DNA from: a virus | Length of the DNA stretch: 50,025 nt | Strand: one strand, 5' to 3' | IMG/VR virus record: IMGVR_UViG_3300021168_000041 | Coordinates: 1 to 50,025 of that record | Shown here: piece by piece, positions 1 through 9,204 of the stretch | Numbering within the stretch: the first letter of the stretch is position 1 | Layout of the letters: each line of letters starts with the position of its first letter | Position numbers and translations under genes: made by a program | Notes under the pieces: generated by a model | The model's database searches: none | Seen by the model: only the letters and a program-made list of their open reading frames with translations | Told to the model about the DNA's origin: nothing

Positions 1-990
1 CGGGATCGTCTCGGTGCCGGATCCTGGCGTTGTGTAGACGTGGATAACGGTACCAGCGTTGACACTGAGCGACACCGTACCGCTCCCGAGCACGGGCGTG
101 CCACTTGAGCTATTCGAGATCTGGTACGTTCCGTTGACGGTTACTGTGCCGACGTCACCAGTGAACCCGGACATGCCGATGGTGAGGCCAGCGTTCGTGA
201 TATTCGTCCATGAGCCCTGTGCCGCAGAGAAGTTCACGCCGGTCACACCACTCGTGCGCGTGATATTTATCCAGTAGCCAGAGCCCGCGTTGGCGGTATT
301 CGGTGAGTACCAGCTACTGGTGGCGACACCGTTCAACGTAGCGGCACCGTTGCCGGCGAGTACGAGCGGCGTCGTGCCGCTCCAGTTGGGCGACTGTACG
401 TTTGATCCGCCGGTCAACGTTATCGCGCCAGTAGCGAGTACCTGCAGCCCAGCTGAGTCGCTCGATATCGAGTATGTCCCGTTAACGGTAATCGCGCCGG
501 CTGGGCCGGTCACGCCGATGCTCAAGCCCCCGTTTGTGATGTTCGTGACGCCAGATAAACCGGTGAAACTGGCGCCGGGCGTACCGCCGCCAGCCGGTGC
601 GACGCTGATCCAGAACCCCGAGCCGATGTTAGGTGTCGTGGGCGCGAACCAGTTGAAGCCTGTAGAAACACCATTAAATGTCGAGGTGCCGTTCCCCGCC
701 AATACAAACGGCGCCGCCCCATTGATGAATCCTGGACTTTGGACGCCGTTATTATTCGACAACGTTATGGTGCCGTTCGCCACAACTGGCGAGCCAGTGA
801 CGCTGGTCGACAGCTGATACGTCCCGTTGATAGCCGCCTGGGCGTTACTGCTGATAGTCAGGCCGCCCGCCCCGATGTTCGTCCATGCACCCTGCGCCGC
901 GCTGAAGGCGAGTCCGGATAACCCGCCGGTCTTCGTGATGTTGATCCAAAATCCTGCACCAATACCGGTCGACACAGGAGAGAACCAGTT
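1..990 (-). repeat. Three tandem repeats of about 338 bp inside the fibre gene
   Basis: Three diverged units lie at about 990-652, 651-314 and 313 to the window edge. Each begins with a codon run for (N/S)W(F/Y) and contains a conserved block for GFWI or GYWI (near 938, 601 and 261 on the plus strand). Unit length is about 112-115 codons. The copies differ at many positions, so they are old or diversifying duplications. More units may lie outside the window. Confidence 0.7.
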
Positions 991-1737
991 GCCGGGCGTG
1001 GCCGTGCCGCCGGTAGCGGTCGTCAAACCGCTGCCGCCGAACAATACAGACTGAGCGTTGATCATTTCACCGAGCGCGGATGGTGCCGCGACGTACGGAG
1101 AGAACGGATTACCGTGCCAGATAGGCGTGTAATACTGCACGCCGTCACAGGTGATAGGTAACCATCCAGCCGGTGAAGATGTTGCAGTTCCTGGCTTATT
1201 GGCCGCGGTGAAGGTCGCGGTCTGTGCGCCGGTCGTCGCTGAGTTGTTCACGATCAGCGCGGAGTTGCCGGGCAGTGTCGAGGAGATCTGTAGGGGCGTC
1301 GTGCCTAGCGCCCCGGCCTTTAAGGTGAGCGTGATGCCCGATCCGCCGGAGTTTGGCGCGGGCATGACCGCCTCGCCGGTCGGCGCGATCTGGAAGCCAA
1401 ACGCACTCAATGCGGAGGTGCCGACCGTCGACAACTGCGAGACGTACGGATCCACCTGCCACTTTTGTACGTTGGCGCTGTTGAAGAACTGCACGCGGTA
1501 GATGACCGACGGATCAAGATAGATCGCGGGGAATCTACCGAAGTTGTCTGAGGTGACGAAGCCAGTTATCGGGAACGGTACAGTGAGCGCGCCATCTTGG
1601 TAAACGTTTGCTGGCGTCGATGCGCCACTTAAGAAAAACTTGTAGGTGGAATTAGCGAATATTTTTCCGAGAGTACTCTGCGCCTCACGAAACGGCGTAC
1701 CCTCTACTGCACGGCCTCTGATAGTCGGATAGCTCAC
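1..1737 (-). CDS. Tail fibre / receptor-binding protein with tandem repeats (partial)
   Basis: The frame is open from a GTG at 1737 to the left edge, so the C-terminus is missing. The start lies one base after the TAA of the upstream gene, and no strong ribosome site is visible, so coupled translation is likely. The first 200 or so residues match the neighbouring 206-aa protein (shared GxSTPAxVYQD, IYRVQ, VDPYV and WLPxTCDGxQY motifs). After this N-terminal domain come three tandem repeats of about 113 aa, each with a (G/S)GFWI or (G/S)GYWI start, a TNI..(G/A)GL(T/S)I core and an NGTY strand. The composition is rich in Gly, Thr, Ser, Asn and Val, as in beta-structured phage fibres. An adhesin role is inferred from composition, repeats and position after the ejection proteins. 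No enzymatic motif is seen. Confidence 0.7.
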   Translation of the reverse strand, partial: MSYPTIRGRAVEGTPFREAQSTLGKIFANSTYKFFLSGASTPANVYQDGALTVPFPITGFVTSDNFGRFPAIYLDPSVIYRVQFFNSANVQKWQVDPYVSQLSTVGTSALSAFGFQIAPTGEAVMPAPNSGGSGITLTLKAGALGTTPLQISSTLPGNSALIVNNSATTGAQTATFTAANKPGTATSSPAGWLPITCDGVQYYTPIWHGNPFSPYVAAPSALGEMINAQSVLFGGSGLTTATGGTATPGNWFSPVSTGIGAGFWINITKTGGLSGLAFSAAQGAWTNIGAGGLTISSNAQAAINGTYQLSTSVTGSPVVANGTITLSNNNGVQSPGFINGAAPFVLAGNGTSTFNGVSTGFNWFAPTTPNIGSGFWISVAPAGGGTPGASFTGLSGVTNITNGGLSIGVTGPAGAITVNGTYSISSDSAGLQVLATGAITLTGGSNVQSPNWSGTTPLVLAGNGAATLNGVATSSWYSPNTANAGSGYWINITRTSGVTGVNFSAAQGSWTNITNAGLTIGMSGFTGDVGTVTVNGTYQISNSSSGTPVLGSGTVSLSVNAGTVIHVYTTPGSGTETIP

Positions 1738-1738
1738 G

Positions 1739-2359
1739 TTACTGCCACAGGGGTAGGAAGTACTGTGCCCCGTCGCAAGTGAGCGGCAACCATTTCGTGG
1801 GTGCGGTCGTACCCGATCCGGGTTTGTTGGTGGCGGCGAACGTAGCGGTCTGCGATCCCACTACGACGGTCGAGTTTGCAATCAGCGCCGATGCGCCTGC
1901 GCCAGATCCTACCAGCTCCAGAGCGGTACCACCCGCGCGCGAGTTCAACGTCAGCGTGATGCCGGTTCCGCCAGGCGTCGGTGCGTTTATCGTCAGCTCA
2001 CCCTGCGCATTTAGCACAAACTGCCCGTTACCAGTGACCGGCATCGACGGCACGTACGGGTCCACATCTTCGATAAGTGAGAAGGTGGAATTGTAGAGTT
2101 GCACCCGATATATCGTCACCGGGTTCAAGAAGATCGGGGGCATCGCTCCCGTACCATCCGCCTGGACGATGGAGAATAGCGGCGCGGAACCGTTTAGCGA
2201 CGCAGCAGGGTACGGCAGCGAGAGCGCGGCGTCCTGGTATACTATCGCGGGTGTCGAGGTACCGGATACATAAAAATTATAAAACCCGTTCGGTAACGCG
2301 ACGCCCAGCGAAGACAGCGGTCGCGCTACCGGATCATAAAACAGTTGACCTGTTGCCAT
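1739..2359 (-). CDS. Short tail-fibre paralogue (N-terminal domain only)
   Basis: This 206-aa protein is nearly coextensive with the N-terminal domain of the next gene (1737-1). Both have a YxFYxSG(T/A)STPA start, an xVYQD segment, an IYRVQ(L/F) strand, VDPYV, and a C-terminal WLPxTCDGxQY. It stops just where the neighbour continues into its repeats. The pair therefore looks like a tandem duplication in which one copy kept only the attachment-type domain. Its ATG follows the TAA of the 1651-aa gene directly (TAAATG). A likely role is a fibre base or short fibre subunit, by inference. Confidence 0.6.
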   Translation of the reverse strand: MATGQLFYDPVARPLSSLGVALPNGFYNFYVSGTSTPAIVYQDAALSLPYPAASLNGSAPLFSIVQADGTGAMPPIFLNPVTIYRVQLYNSTFSLIEDVDPYVPSMPVTGNGQFVLNAQGELTINAPTPGGTGITLTLNSRAGGTALELVGSGAGASALIANSTVVVGSQTATFAATNKPGSGTTAPTKWLPLTCDGAQYFLPLWQ

Positions 2360-5300
2360 TTACTCTTCGTCCTTTGGTGCGCTTTTACCAGCCGCGCGTC
2401 TATCTTGTCGCACTGACTCTAAGCGCTCGGCCGCTGAAATGAGGGCAGGTCGGAGAGCTTTTGCAGCAGCCTCGCGCGCTTTGCTTGAACCGGCTGTGTC
2501 GGTGCCTTGGCTCTGCCACTTAGCCAACCCGTCAGCATTTCCTGCAAAGCTTGAGGACTGGAGGAGTCCGCGGTGTTCGCTGGTGCTAAAGAGTTGGTGG
2601 AAGTCTGGGGTGCTGCGGATAAGCTCATCGGTGATCGCTCCTTTCTTGACTAAATCTGGTATGCTGACGTTGCTGCCCATCTCTTCAGCGTGCTCATAAG
2701 CTGTCTTCGCCCAGGACCACACGGTCTCCTGCACTTCGGCCGGCGTCCACGTTTCACCCGTTAGGTGAGATAAAGTTTTCGCCGCGTCGCGCACCTTCGC
2801 GCTCATCGCAAGGTACGTCGGAGACTTGCCTGGACCGGCGGCATTTAGACTACCGCTCATTTTTGAACCCTTGGCGGACGGATCTATCTTGGCGAACGAC
2901 GCCATCCATGCATCGTTAGTCACCTCATGCACGTTGTCAGTGAGGTTGTTGTAGAAGCTGTGCACCTTAGGTCCAGACAGCTTGATGTTGGTCGGATCAT
3001 CTGCAGTGAGCGCACGCACCGCGTTGTTCACCCACGCGTCGAGCACGTTCGAAGATCCTGGCGCTGCCTTCGCACTCTTCTGCGAACTTTGCTCCATGAT
3101 GGCGCGAATCTCTGACGGATCTTCTGGCCGGCCAGCCTTGTCCCAGTTGACGAAGGTCTTCAACGCGTTCGCGAAGTTGGTCTGTACACTCACCTGCGGT
3201 GACATGGCGGATAGCAAGCCAGCGAAGCGCGGCGCATCGGGACCGAACTGGTTCACGATGGCCTGCGCGCTGTTCTTGTACCAGCCACGTTTGGCGGCGC
3301 CCGCGAGCGCGGCCGCGGCGTACTCTTTGGTAGCCGGCGCTCTGTTGAACGCGTCGACCAATCGTTTGGTTGTGTCGGTGCGCAGTTGCGCGCGTTCCTT
3401 GTAGGTCAGCTGGTTCGTGATGTGATGCTCGTCCGCGCCGACTCCTTCCTCAGCAGACTTCACGACGTCCCGCGGCAGCAGACCTGCTTTCTGATCCGCG
3501 TAGATCGTGTCCGCACCCGAGGCACCTTTGTTGAGCGCGCCCGCCGGACCTGAGTTCACCCAGGAATTTTGTCCGAGGGTTTCCGAATCCATCGCGCCAC
3601 GAGCTTCGGGTGAGTACATCTGACGATGGGCACGCCAAGCATTGTACTCGCCGTTGGCACGGAAGCCATTACCTTCCGCTGCATGTCCATAATAGTCATG
3701 GACGGCCCTGAAGAGATCATTATACGTCGCATCTTTCCCTCCCATCTGGATCGGCGCTTTCTCCATCAACGGATGATCGTCCGCAGCAGCATCAGATGAA
3801 CCGAAGCCAGCCTCAGTCGGATAGATGCTCATGTGATTGTTGTCGCGCACGTCGGCATGCATCTCGCGCGGGTTCTTGTACGGGTAGCTCGGGTCGAGAT
3901 CGACCTTCACGCCAGCCTTCACCATCTGCTTGTACTGCGCCAGCGTCTCAGCTTTGAACGCGTCGTACGACTTTGCGACTTTTGGGTTGGTCGGATCGTG
4001 CTTCATTTCCTCATAGGCATCGGCTACGTTCTTCGCGACCTTCGGATCGATGAAACGGTAGTCTTTGAGCGGCGGTGTGTCGATGCCGGCTGAGCGTTTG
4101 TATGCGGCGGCCGCGCCGCGCGCTTTGCCATTGGGTTTGTCCCCATCAGGAGCGCCGGCCAGTGGCTTCTCGTTCATAACGCGAACGGAGCCGCGCTGAC
4201 CGGAAGGTACGTTTATTTTCCCTTCATGGTCGCGGAAATAGTCAGGATTGAATTTGTCCCAACCCTGCTCCTTCGCTATCTCTTCGTGACCGGGCGCGAC
4301 GTGCATGGATTCAACACCGGCATCCGTGCGCTGCGGGATCGCTGACTGTTTGGTCTTGGCGAGCACCTTCTGCATCTCAGGTTCAGCCAGCGGACGGTTG
4401 GTGCTGAGCACCGCCGTCGGCTCAGGCACGCCGTGCGCTTCTGGCGTGAGCACCGAATTCTTAGTTACCTTGGCGCCGGTAGATTCTACAGCACCTTGTG
4501 CTTCCTGCTTGCTCATCTGTCGAAAGCCAGGCTGACCTTCTTGTCCCTGGTGCAAGCCGACGTTGAGCGTCGAGCCTTTACCTTTCGGCGGACGCACCTC
4601 GAAGACGTGATCACCCACAGCGTGCCGAGCACCGCCGCGAACGTCGTTGTCTTTCATCTTAACGTCGTAGCCGAGCTGCGCCAGATTCTTGTAGGCGCCC
4701 GCCTGACCTTCAGAAACTTGCTGGTCGCTGTGCCACACCTGTCCGCGCGCATGCGCGTCGTCAACGGCTCGCTGTAGCATACGTGTGCCCCAGCCCTTAC
4801 CTTTCTGAGCATCGTCAACGTGCGCCAGCATACCTTGTGTCACACCGCGCTCTGGGTACTCACGCGCGATCATGCTGCCGCCTTTCCCTGGCCGCATCTT
4901 CGAGTTGCCCGGGAACGTATACATGCGGTCAGTGGTGCCGTCACCGTTCGGTGTGCTCTTGCTTTCTACCTGATCGCGTTGACTCAGATCGCCAACCGCG
5001 CCGCGCTGTTTGCCCGTGCGGTCAACGATGCGCTTCGCCACCGCTTTGTCGCGAGACGATTCGGATATCTTGCCGCCGAGACCTTCGACGCCGCGCTCCA
5101 TTGCTCGTCCGATCAGGCGGCCGACGACCGGGATGTCGTGAGCGAGACCTGAGGCAATGTTGCCGCCGGCTTCGAGGATGTGACCCACCGTTCCGGTGCG
5201 CTCGGTTTGAGCCGCGGCACCGGGGTAGTGCTTGTCCATGTGCAGCGTGTTGCCGGCATCGTTGATCGTCTTCAGATTGTTGAGGACGTCTGGCCTATCC

Positions 5301-7315
5301 TTGAAAGTTGCCGGCGCGTTGCGCGCGTACCGGTCCGCAGAGTTATAGAACTTACGAGCGTTCCAGCTGCCATCCGCATTCGTCGCAGCATTGTGCATGC
5401 GGCTGATGACGTGTGCCTGGATCTCGCGCAGCGCCGCCGCGCTCGATTCTGCCAGCTCACCACCGCCAAGGTGCGCGCCAGCCCGTAGTACGTTCAGGAC
5501 GTGCTCGTGCTGCTCACGCGGCAGGTCGGCAATATAATCCATCACCTTGTGCTCAGGGATCGCGTGGTTGATCCCCTGGCTGTCGCTCGGCGTCAGCAAT
5601 TTCTTTATGCCGGTGGGCTCTTCGAGCATCTGCGCGCTGTGGCGGCGCATTGCTCGGGCGGCCGCGAACAGTCCCGGGCCGCCGTGCTCCGCCACGTCCA
5701 TGTCGACATGATTCTTCAGATCTTTCGCTACACCCATTGCGTTTGGGTTGCGGCCCTTCTCATTCAAAAACTCGCGGAACCGCTCGGCCGCGTTAACGCT
5801 GCCCGGCGGCACCCCCTTGTCCGGATCACCGGTCGTCCACAGACGCTCAAGGCGCTGCTTCGCGGCGCGCTGCAGGCCGATCTCGGCGTCATTGGTAAAG
5901 TTCGAGTCATCGTCCAGGTACGCCTTGACGCGCTGGAGCGCGGGTATTCCGCGGCCCTGATTTTGCGCGCGGGCGGTGTCGTAGATCTGGTTGGTAGCCT
6001 TGTCGAACCAGCCCTCGATCCCTTGTATCGCACCGCGCGTCACGCGCCCGCGATCGCCCAAGGTCTGGCTGTCTACGCTATTCTCGAATTCCGAACCGAT
6101 GCTGCTGTGCACATTCTCGGTAGCAGCGTGCATCGCGGCGTTCTCGCTCGCGATCTGCTGCCGCATCTGCTCGTTGCCGACTTCCTTCATCTGGAAGTCG
6201 TCGCCGGTAGCGTTGTAGTCGCCGGTCAGCGCCGAGGTACGGCGGGTGGGAAGCTGGCCGCCGGATAGGCGGTCGATAGCGTCCAGGTGGCCCTGGCGCG
6301 CGGCTTGCTGGTCGGGTTGCGGGGTCTCCTTCGGACCCTCTTCGGCAGGTGAGTTGAAGAGCCGCACGGAGCCGCGCTGGGCATCGCCCGGGGACGGGGT
6401 TCCTTCAGCCGCAGGGGCTGGCGCTGCGGCCGCCGGTTCCTGGGCAGGGGCTTGGGTCTCCTGTGCTGGAGACCGCGCAGCGGGCTCCTTCGGGGCTAGG
6501 GCGGCCGGGTGCACCTCGTTGTGGATGGTGCCATCCGGCGCCGGTATAGGATTAGGCTGGGCGCGTAGCGTGTCGCCCGTGATCGGTGCGCCTACCGGCG
6601 GCACCTGAGCTGTCGCCGCGTCTGGCGCGGTTGCGGTGGATGCCTCATTGGCAGCGAAGCGCTTGGCGGCGCCCGCGCCGGCCTTCACGCCCTTGGTCAC
6701 AGCACGCACTGCACCGGGCGCGCCGAGCGCCGGCAGGTCGGTGCCGATGTCCTGGGCCACGTCTCCTACAGCCTGGTAGGCGTTGTCCGGCAACACTTTA
6801 CCAAGAGTTGAGTCGGACACTTCCTTAATGATGCCGCCGGGAGCGCTAGCCATATCGGCGGCAAACTTATCACCCAGCGGACTGCCAGTAGGCACGTAGT
6901 TCGCTAGGTTATTGACTTTAGACGACCACTCACGTCCACGATCACGGCCTGCTGATAGGTGTTCTACGGCATTGGTGGGGTCTAATGCGGCGCCCAATGC
7001 GCCCACTCCCTGGCCGGCGATACTAGCGACACCTGCGGGCACCGCCGCCGCGTAGCTTGCCGCCGCCCGCGGTAAGCCGGCGAGTCGCTGAGCGGTTTCC
7101 TTCAGCGTCGGAGCTTTCCAGTTCGGGTCCGGCGGATTCTTCATGAATTCCGCCAGCTCGCCAGGAGCGACAGGATCGGTCGGCCTCATGCCGCGATACT
7201 TTCGAAACAGATCCTCTGGCGCAGGCATGCCGGCCGTCGGATCAGTCTGTGCCGCCGGACTCAACCCGATAGTAGTCGGGTCGGGCATGCCGCTGATGTC
7301 AACGGTGTCCGCCAT
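2360..7315 (-). CDS. Giant internal virion (polyvalent, probably ejected) protein
   Basis: A multi-domain protein of 1651 aa, the last of three large proteins between the lysis and fibre genes, which is where P22-type phages carry their ejection proteins. In order: an Ala/Gly-rich helical N-terminus (about 60-220), a Pro/Ala-rich linker (about 235-330), helical regions, a GNAT-acetyltransferase-like segment (about 805-885, with QKGKGWGTRML), a conserved phage block around 1195-1260 (LFRAVHDYYGHA then SETLGQNSWVN), and a helical C-terminal domain (about 1340-1560, FAGLLSAMSPQ, NDAWMA). RGSVR occurs twice, at domain borders. Such mosaics are typical of large polyvalent proteins that enter the cell with the DNA. 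Each activity is inference. The TAATG overlap with the upstream gene suggests coupling. Confidence 0.7.
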   Translation of the reverse strand: MADTVDISGMPDPTTIGLSPAAQTDPTAGMPAPEDLFRKYRGMRPTDPVAPGELAEFMKNPPDPNWKAPTLKETAQRLAGLPRAAASYAAAVPAGVASIAGQGVGALGAALDPTNAVEHLSAGRDRGREWSSKVNNLANYVPTGSPLGDKFAADMASAPGGIIKEVSDSTLGKVLPDNAYQAVGDVAQDIGTDLPALGAPGAVRAVTKGVKAGAGAAKRFAANEASTATAPDAATAQVPPVGAPITGDTLRAQPNPIPAPDGTIHNEVHPAALAPKEPAARSPAQETQAPAQEPAAAAPAPAAEGTPSPGDAQRGSVRLFNSPAEEGPKETPQPDQQAARQGHLDAIDRLSGGQLPTRRTSALTGDYNATGDDFQMKEVGNEQMRQQIASENAAMHAATENVHSSIGSEFENSVDSQTLGDRGRVTRGAIQGIEGWFDKATNQIYDTARAQNQGRGIPALQRVKAYLDDDSNFTNDAEIGLQRAAKQRLERLWTTGDPDKGVPPGSVNAAERFREFLNEKGRNPNAMGVAKDLKNHVDMDVAEHGGPGLFAAARAMRRHSAQMLEEPTGIKKLLTPSDSQGINHAIPEHKVMDYIADLPREQHEHVLNVLRAGAHLGGGELAESSAAALREIQAHVISRMHNAATNADGSWNARKFYNSADRYARNAPATFKDRPDVLNNLKTINDAGNTLHMDKHYPGAAAQTERTGTVGHILEAGGNIASGLAHDIPVVGRLIGRAMERGVEGLGGKISESSRDKAVAKRIVDRTGKQRGAVGDLSQRDQVESKSTPNGDGTTDRMYTFPGNSKMRPGKGGSMIAREYPERGVTQGMLAHVDDAQKGKGWGTRMLQRAVDDAHARGQVWHSDQQVSEGQAGAYKNLAQLGYDVKMKDNDVRGGARHAVGDHVFEVRPPKGKGSTLNVGLHQGQEGQPGFRQMSKQEAQGAVESTGAKVTKNSVLTPEAHGVPEPTAVLSTNRPLAEPEMQKVLAKTKQSAIPQRTDAGVESMHVAPGHEEIAKEQGWDKFNPDYFRDHEGKINVPSGQRGSVRVMNEKPLAGAPDGDKPNGKARGAAAAYKRSAGIDTPPLKDYRFIDPKVAKNVADAYEEMKHDPTNPKVAKSYDAFKAETLAQYKQMVKAGVKVDLDPSYPYKNPREMHADVRDNNHMSIYPTEAGFGSSDAAADDHPLMEKAPIQMGGKDATYNDLFRAVHDYYGHAAEGNGFRANGEYNAWRAHRQMYSPEARGAMDSETLGQNSWVNSGPAGALNKGASGADTIYADQKAGLLPRDVVKSAEEGVGADEHHITNQLTYKERAQLRTDTTKRLVDAFNRAPATKEYAAAALAGAAKRGWYKNSAQAIVNQFGPDAPRFAGLLSAMSPQVSVQTNFANALKTFVNWDKAGRPEDPSEIRAIMEQSSQKSAKAAPGSSNVLDAWVNNAVRALTADDPTNIKLSGPKVHSFYNNLTDNVHEVTNDAWMASFAKIDPSAKGSKMSGSLNAAGPGKSPTYLAMSAKVRDAAKTLSHLTGETWTPAEVQETVWSWAKTAYEHAEEMGSNVSIPDLVKKGAITDELIRSTPDFHQLFSTSEHRGLLQSSSFAGNADGLAKWQSQGTDTAGSSKAREAAAKALRPALISAAERLESVRQDRRAAGKSAPKDEE

Positions 7316-9204
7316 TACTGAAGTCCCAGCGCTTTGCGCGTCGCCTGCTCGTCCTGAAGTCCGTGTTTCTGCATGTACGCTCTCACCTGTGCATCGTTGT
7401 ATTTAGGGGCGGTGACGCCCGCGTTGGGTTTCGCCGGAGTCGGAACAGTTTCCGTCTCCATCGGGAAGTGCGTCTGGTTCCATGTCGCGAACTGGTTCGC
7501 ATCTTTACTCTTGCTCAAGTACGCCGGCACCCGCTTCGAGGAGTCAATAGAATACTGTGCGATCTTCGAACCCTTCGCGATCATGTCGCGCAGCGCGTTC
7601 GGATCCATACCGGGTGATGGACTCAGCTCGTTCTTCAACCAGTTCGCTTCCTGCTGCGTCATCTTCGCAAAGATCCCCTTACCGGACTGCAGCGCAGCGG
7701 TGCCGAGGTACTTCGCGATCTCTTGGTAGTCGCCGGTCATGTGGTTCTGCCAGCCAGCCGGCAGCCACTTCGAATACTTCGCCAGCTCCTGGTTCCACGC
7801 GCCGCCGTCGTAGTTACCTTTCGCGAGTACGTCCTGCGCAGCCTTGTACATCGTGAGCGCCGCGGACGCTGCGCCGATGCCTTGACTGGAATCTTTAGCG
7901 AGAGAGTTGCGCGCGTCCGTCTGCTTCTTCATGTCGTCCATCACGGACGGTGGCGGCGTGTGACCGATCTGCGGTACGTACGGCACGCCGTTGTTCGTCG
8001 GCTTGTAGTCAAAGTCCTTGTCGTTCAAAGCGTCCGTCAATTTCGGATCGACGTTACCTTGCGCGTTGCGTGCAACGCCGATACCGTCAGAGGCTGATGG
8101 GGGCGTACCGTCGACCGGAGCGGGCGCGGCAGCACGCTGCGCTTGCGCTTTATCAAGTGCGGACTGCGCGACCTTGCGCGCCTCTTGCTTCGGTGCGCTG
8201 TTCGGACTGAGGGTTGCAGCGGCGCCTGGCAATCCGTTCTTCGATGCGTTCACCATGATCCAGTCGCCTGGGCCGTTTATGCCTTGCGCTCCGGACAGCT
8301 TCGCCGCCTTCCAGGCCGGCACCGTAATGGTGCCCCCGCTGCCGTCGTCTATCTTGGTAGGCGCGATAGCTTCGTGTGCAAGCTTGAGATACTGATAAGT
8401 AGAGAGTCCAACCTTTTCCACTCCGGGGATCGGCAGCTGCGTGATCTCGTCGCGGTAGACGCCGGCCTTGTCTTCTACAGCCTTGCGGCCGGTGTACTGG
8501 TGTACGGCGCCCGCAGCGTGCGAGGCGAACATGCGCGCGGCAGCGTCCTCGTCCTGCGCCGCCTCAGAGTCTGGCTCCTTCGCAAACTGGCGACGGATAG
8601 CGGCGACAGTATCGGGGTGCGAGGCTTCAAGTATACTCATCGCTAGACCCGGATCGGCATCAGTTACAGCGTGCATCTTGTCAAACTCGTTGTTCGCTCC
8701 GAGCTGGCTCTGTTGTGTCTGCTGCGCAATACGAAAATCACGCTGCGCCATCACGCTCTGCGGACCCACACCATACTTGTTGGTAGGGTCTGCCGCGAAC
8801 GCTTTACTAAGCCCATCACTCTCTTGTGGCGTTACCGCCGGTACGAAGAAGTGTGCGCGATAGCCGGCATCTATCTTGTCCGGCTGATAAAAATTCTGGT
8901 CTGGAGCGACGGCGGATTTATTCTGTGACGCAACGCCTTTAGGTTCAGCGCCGCCAGCCGATTCGTCATCGACACCAGACTGATCACCCGCGCCCGTAGT
9001 CTCACCATGCAGTCGTGAGAGTATCAGCGGCAGGCGCGCCTTCAGGATCTGATTTTCCATGGCGGCAGCTTGTGTCTGCTGCTGTACGTTTTGCGTCTGC
9101 GCGCCAGCGAGACCTTGATTGGTGGTCGCGGTAGGGCCGTAGTTCTGCGACGCAATGTTTGCGAGGCCGAGATTGAATGAACCGCTATCAGGTATGTCGC
9201 TCAC
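7315..9204 (-). CDS. Internal virion protein (probable ejection protein)
   Basis: This 629-aa protein starts with GTG directly after the TAA of the 570-aa gene (TAAGTG). It is rich in Gln, Ala and Asp, with a Gln-rich helical stretch at residues 25-60 and a more ordered helical C-terminal part (about 440-629: KYSKWLP, YLGTAALQ, KMTQQEANWLKNELSPSPG). No signal peptide or membrane segment is seen. Its place between the 570-aa and 1651-aa proteins matches the P22 ejection-protein cluster. The family is not recognised; the assignment rests on position and composition. Confidence 0.55.
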   Translation of the reverse strand: MSDIPDSGSFNLGLANIASQNYGPTATTNQGLAGAQTQNVQQQTQAAAMENQILKARLPLILSRLHGETTGAGDQSGVDDESAGGAEPKGVASQNKSAVAPDQNFYQPDKIDAGYRAHFFVPAVTPQESDGLSKAFAADPTNKYGVGPQSVMAQRDFRIAQQTQQSQLGANNEFDKMHAVTDADPGLAMSILEASHPDTVAAIRRQFAKEPDSEAAQDEDAAARMFASHAAGAVHQYTGRKAVEDKAGVYRDEITQLPIPGVEKVGLSTYQYLKLAHEAIAPTKIDDGSGGTITVPAWKAAKLSGAQGINGPGDWIMVNASKNGLPGAAATLSPNSAPKQEARKVAQSALDKAQAQRAAAPAPVDGTPPSASDGIGVARNAQGNVDPKLTDALNDKDFDYKPTNNGVPYVPQIGHTPPPSVMDDMKKQTDARNSLAKDSSQGIGAASAALTMYKAAQDVLAKGNYDGGAWNQELAKYSKWLPAGWQNHMTGDYQEIAKYLGTAALQSGKGIFAKMTQQEANWLKNELSPSPGMDPNALRDMIAKGSKIAQYSIDSSKRVPAYLSKSKDANQFATWNQTHFPMETETVPTPAKPNAGVTAPKYNDAQVRAYMQKHGLQDEQATRKALGLQ

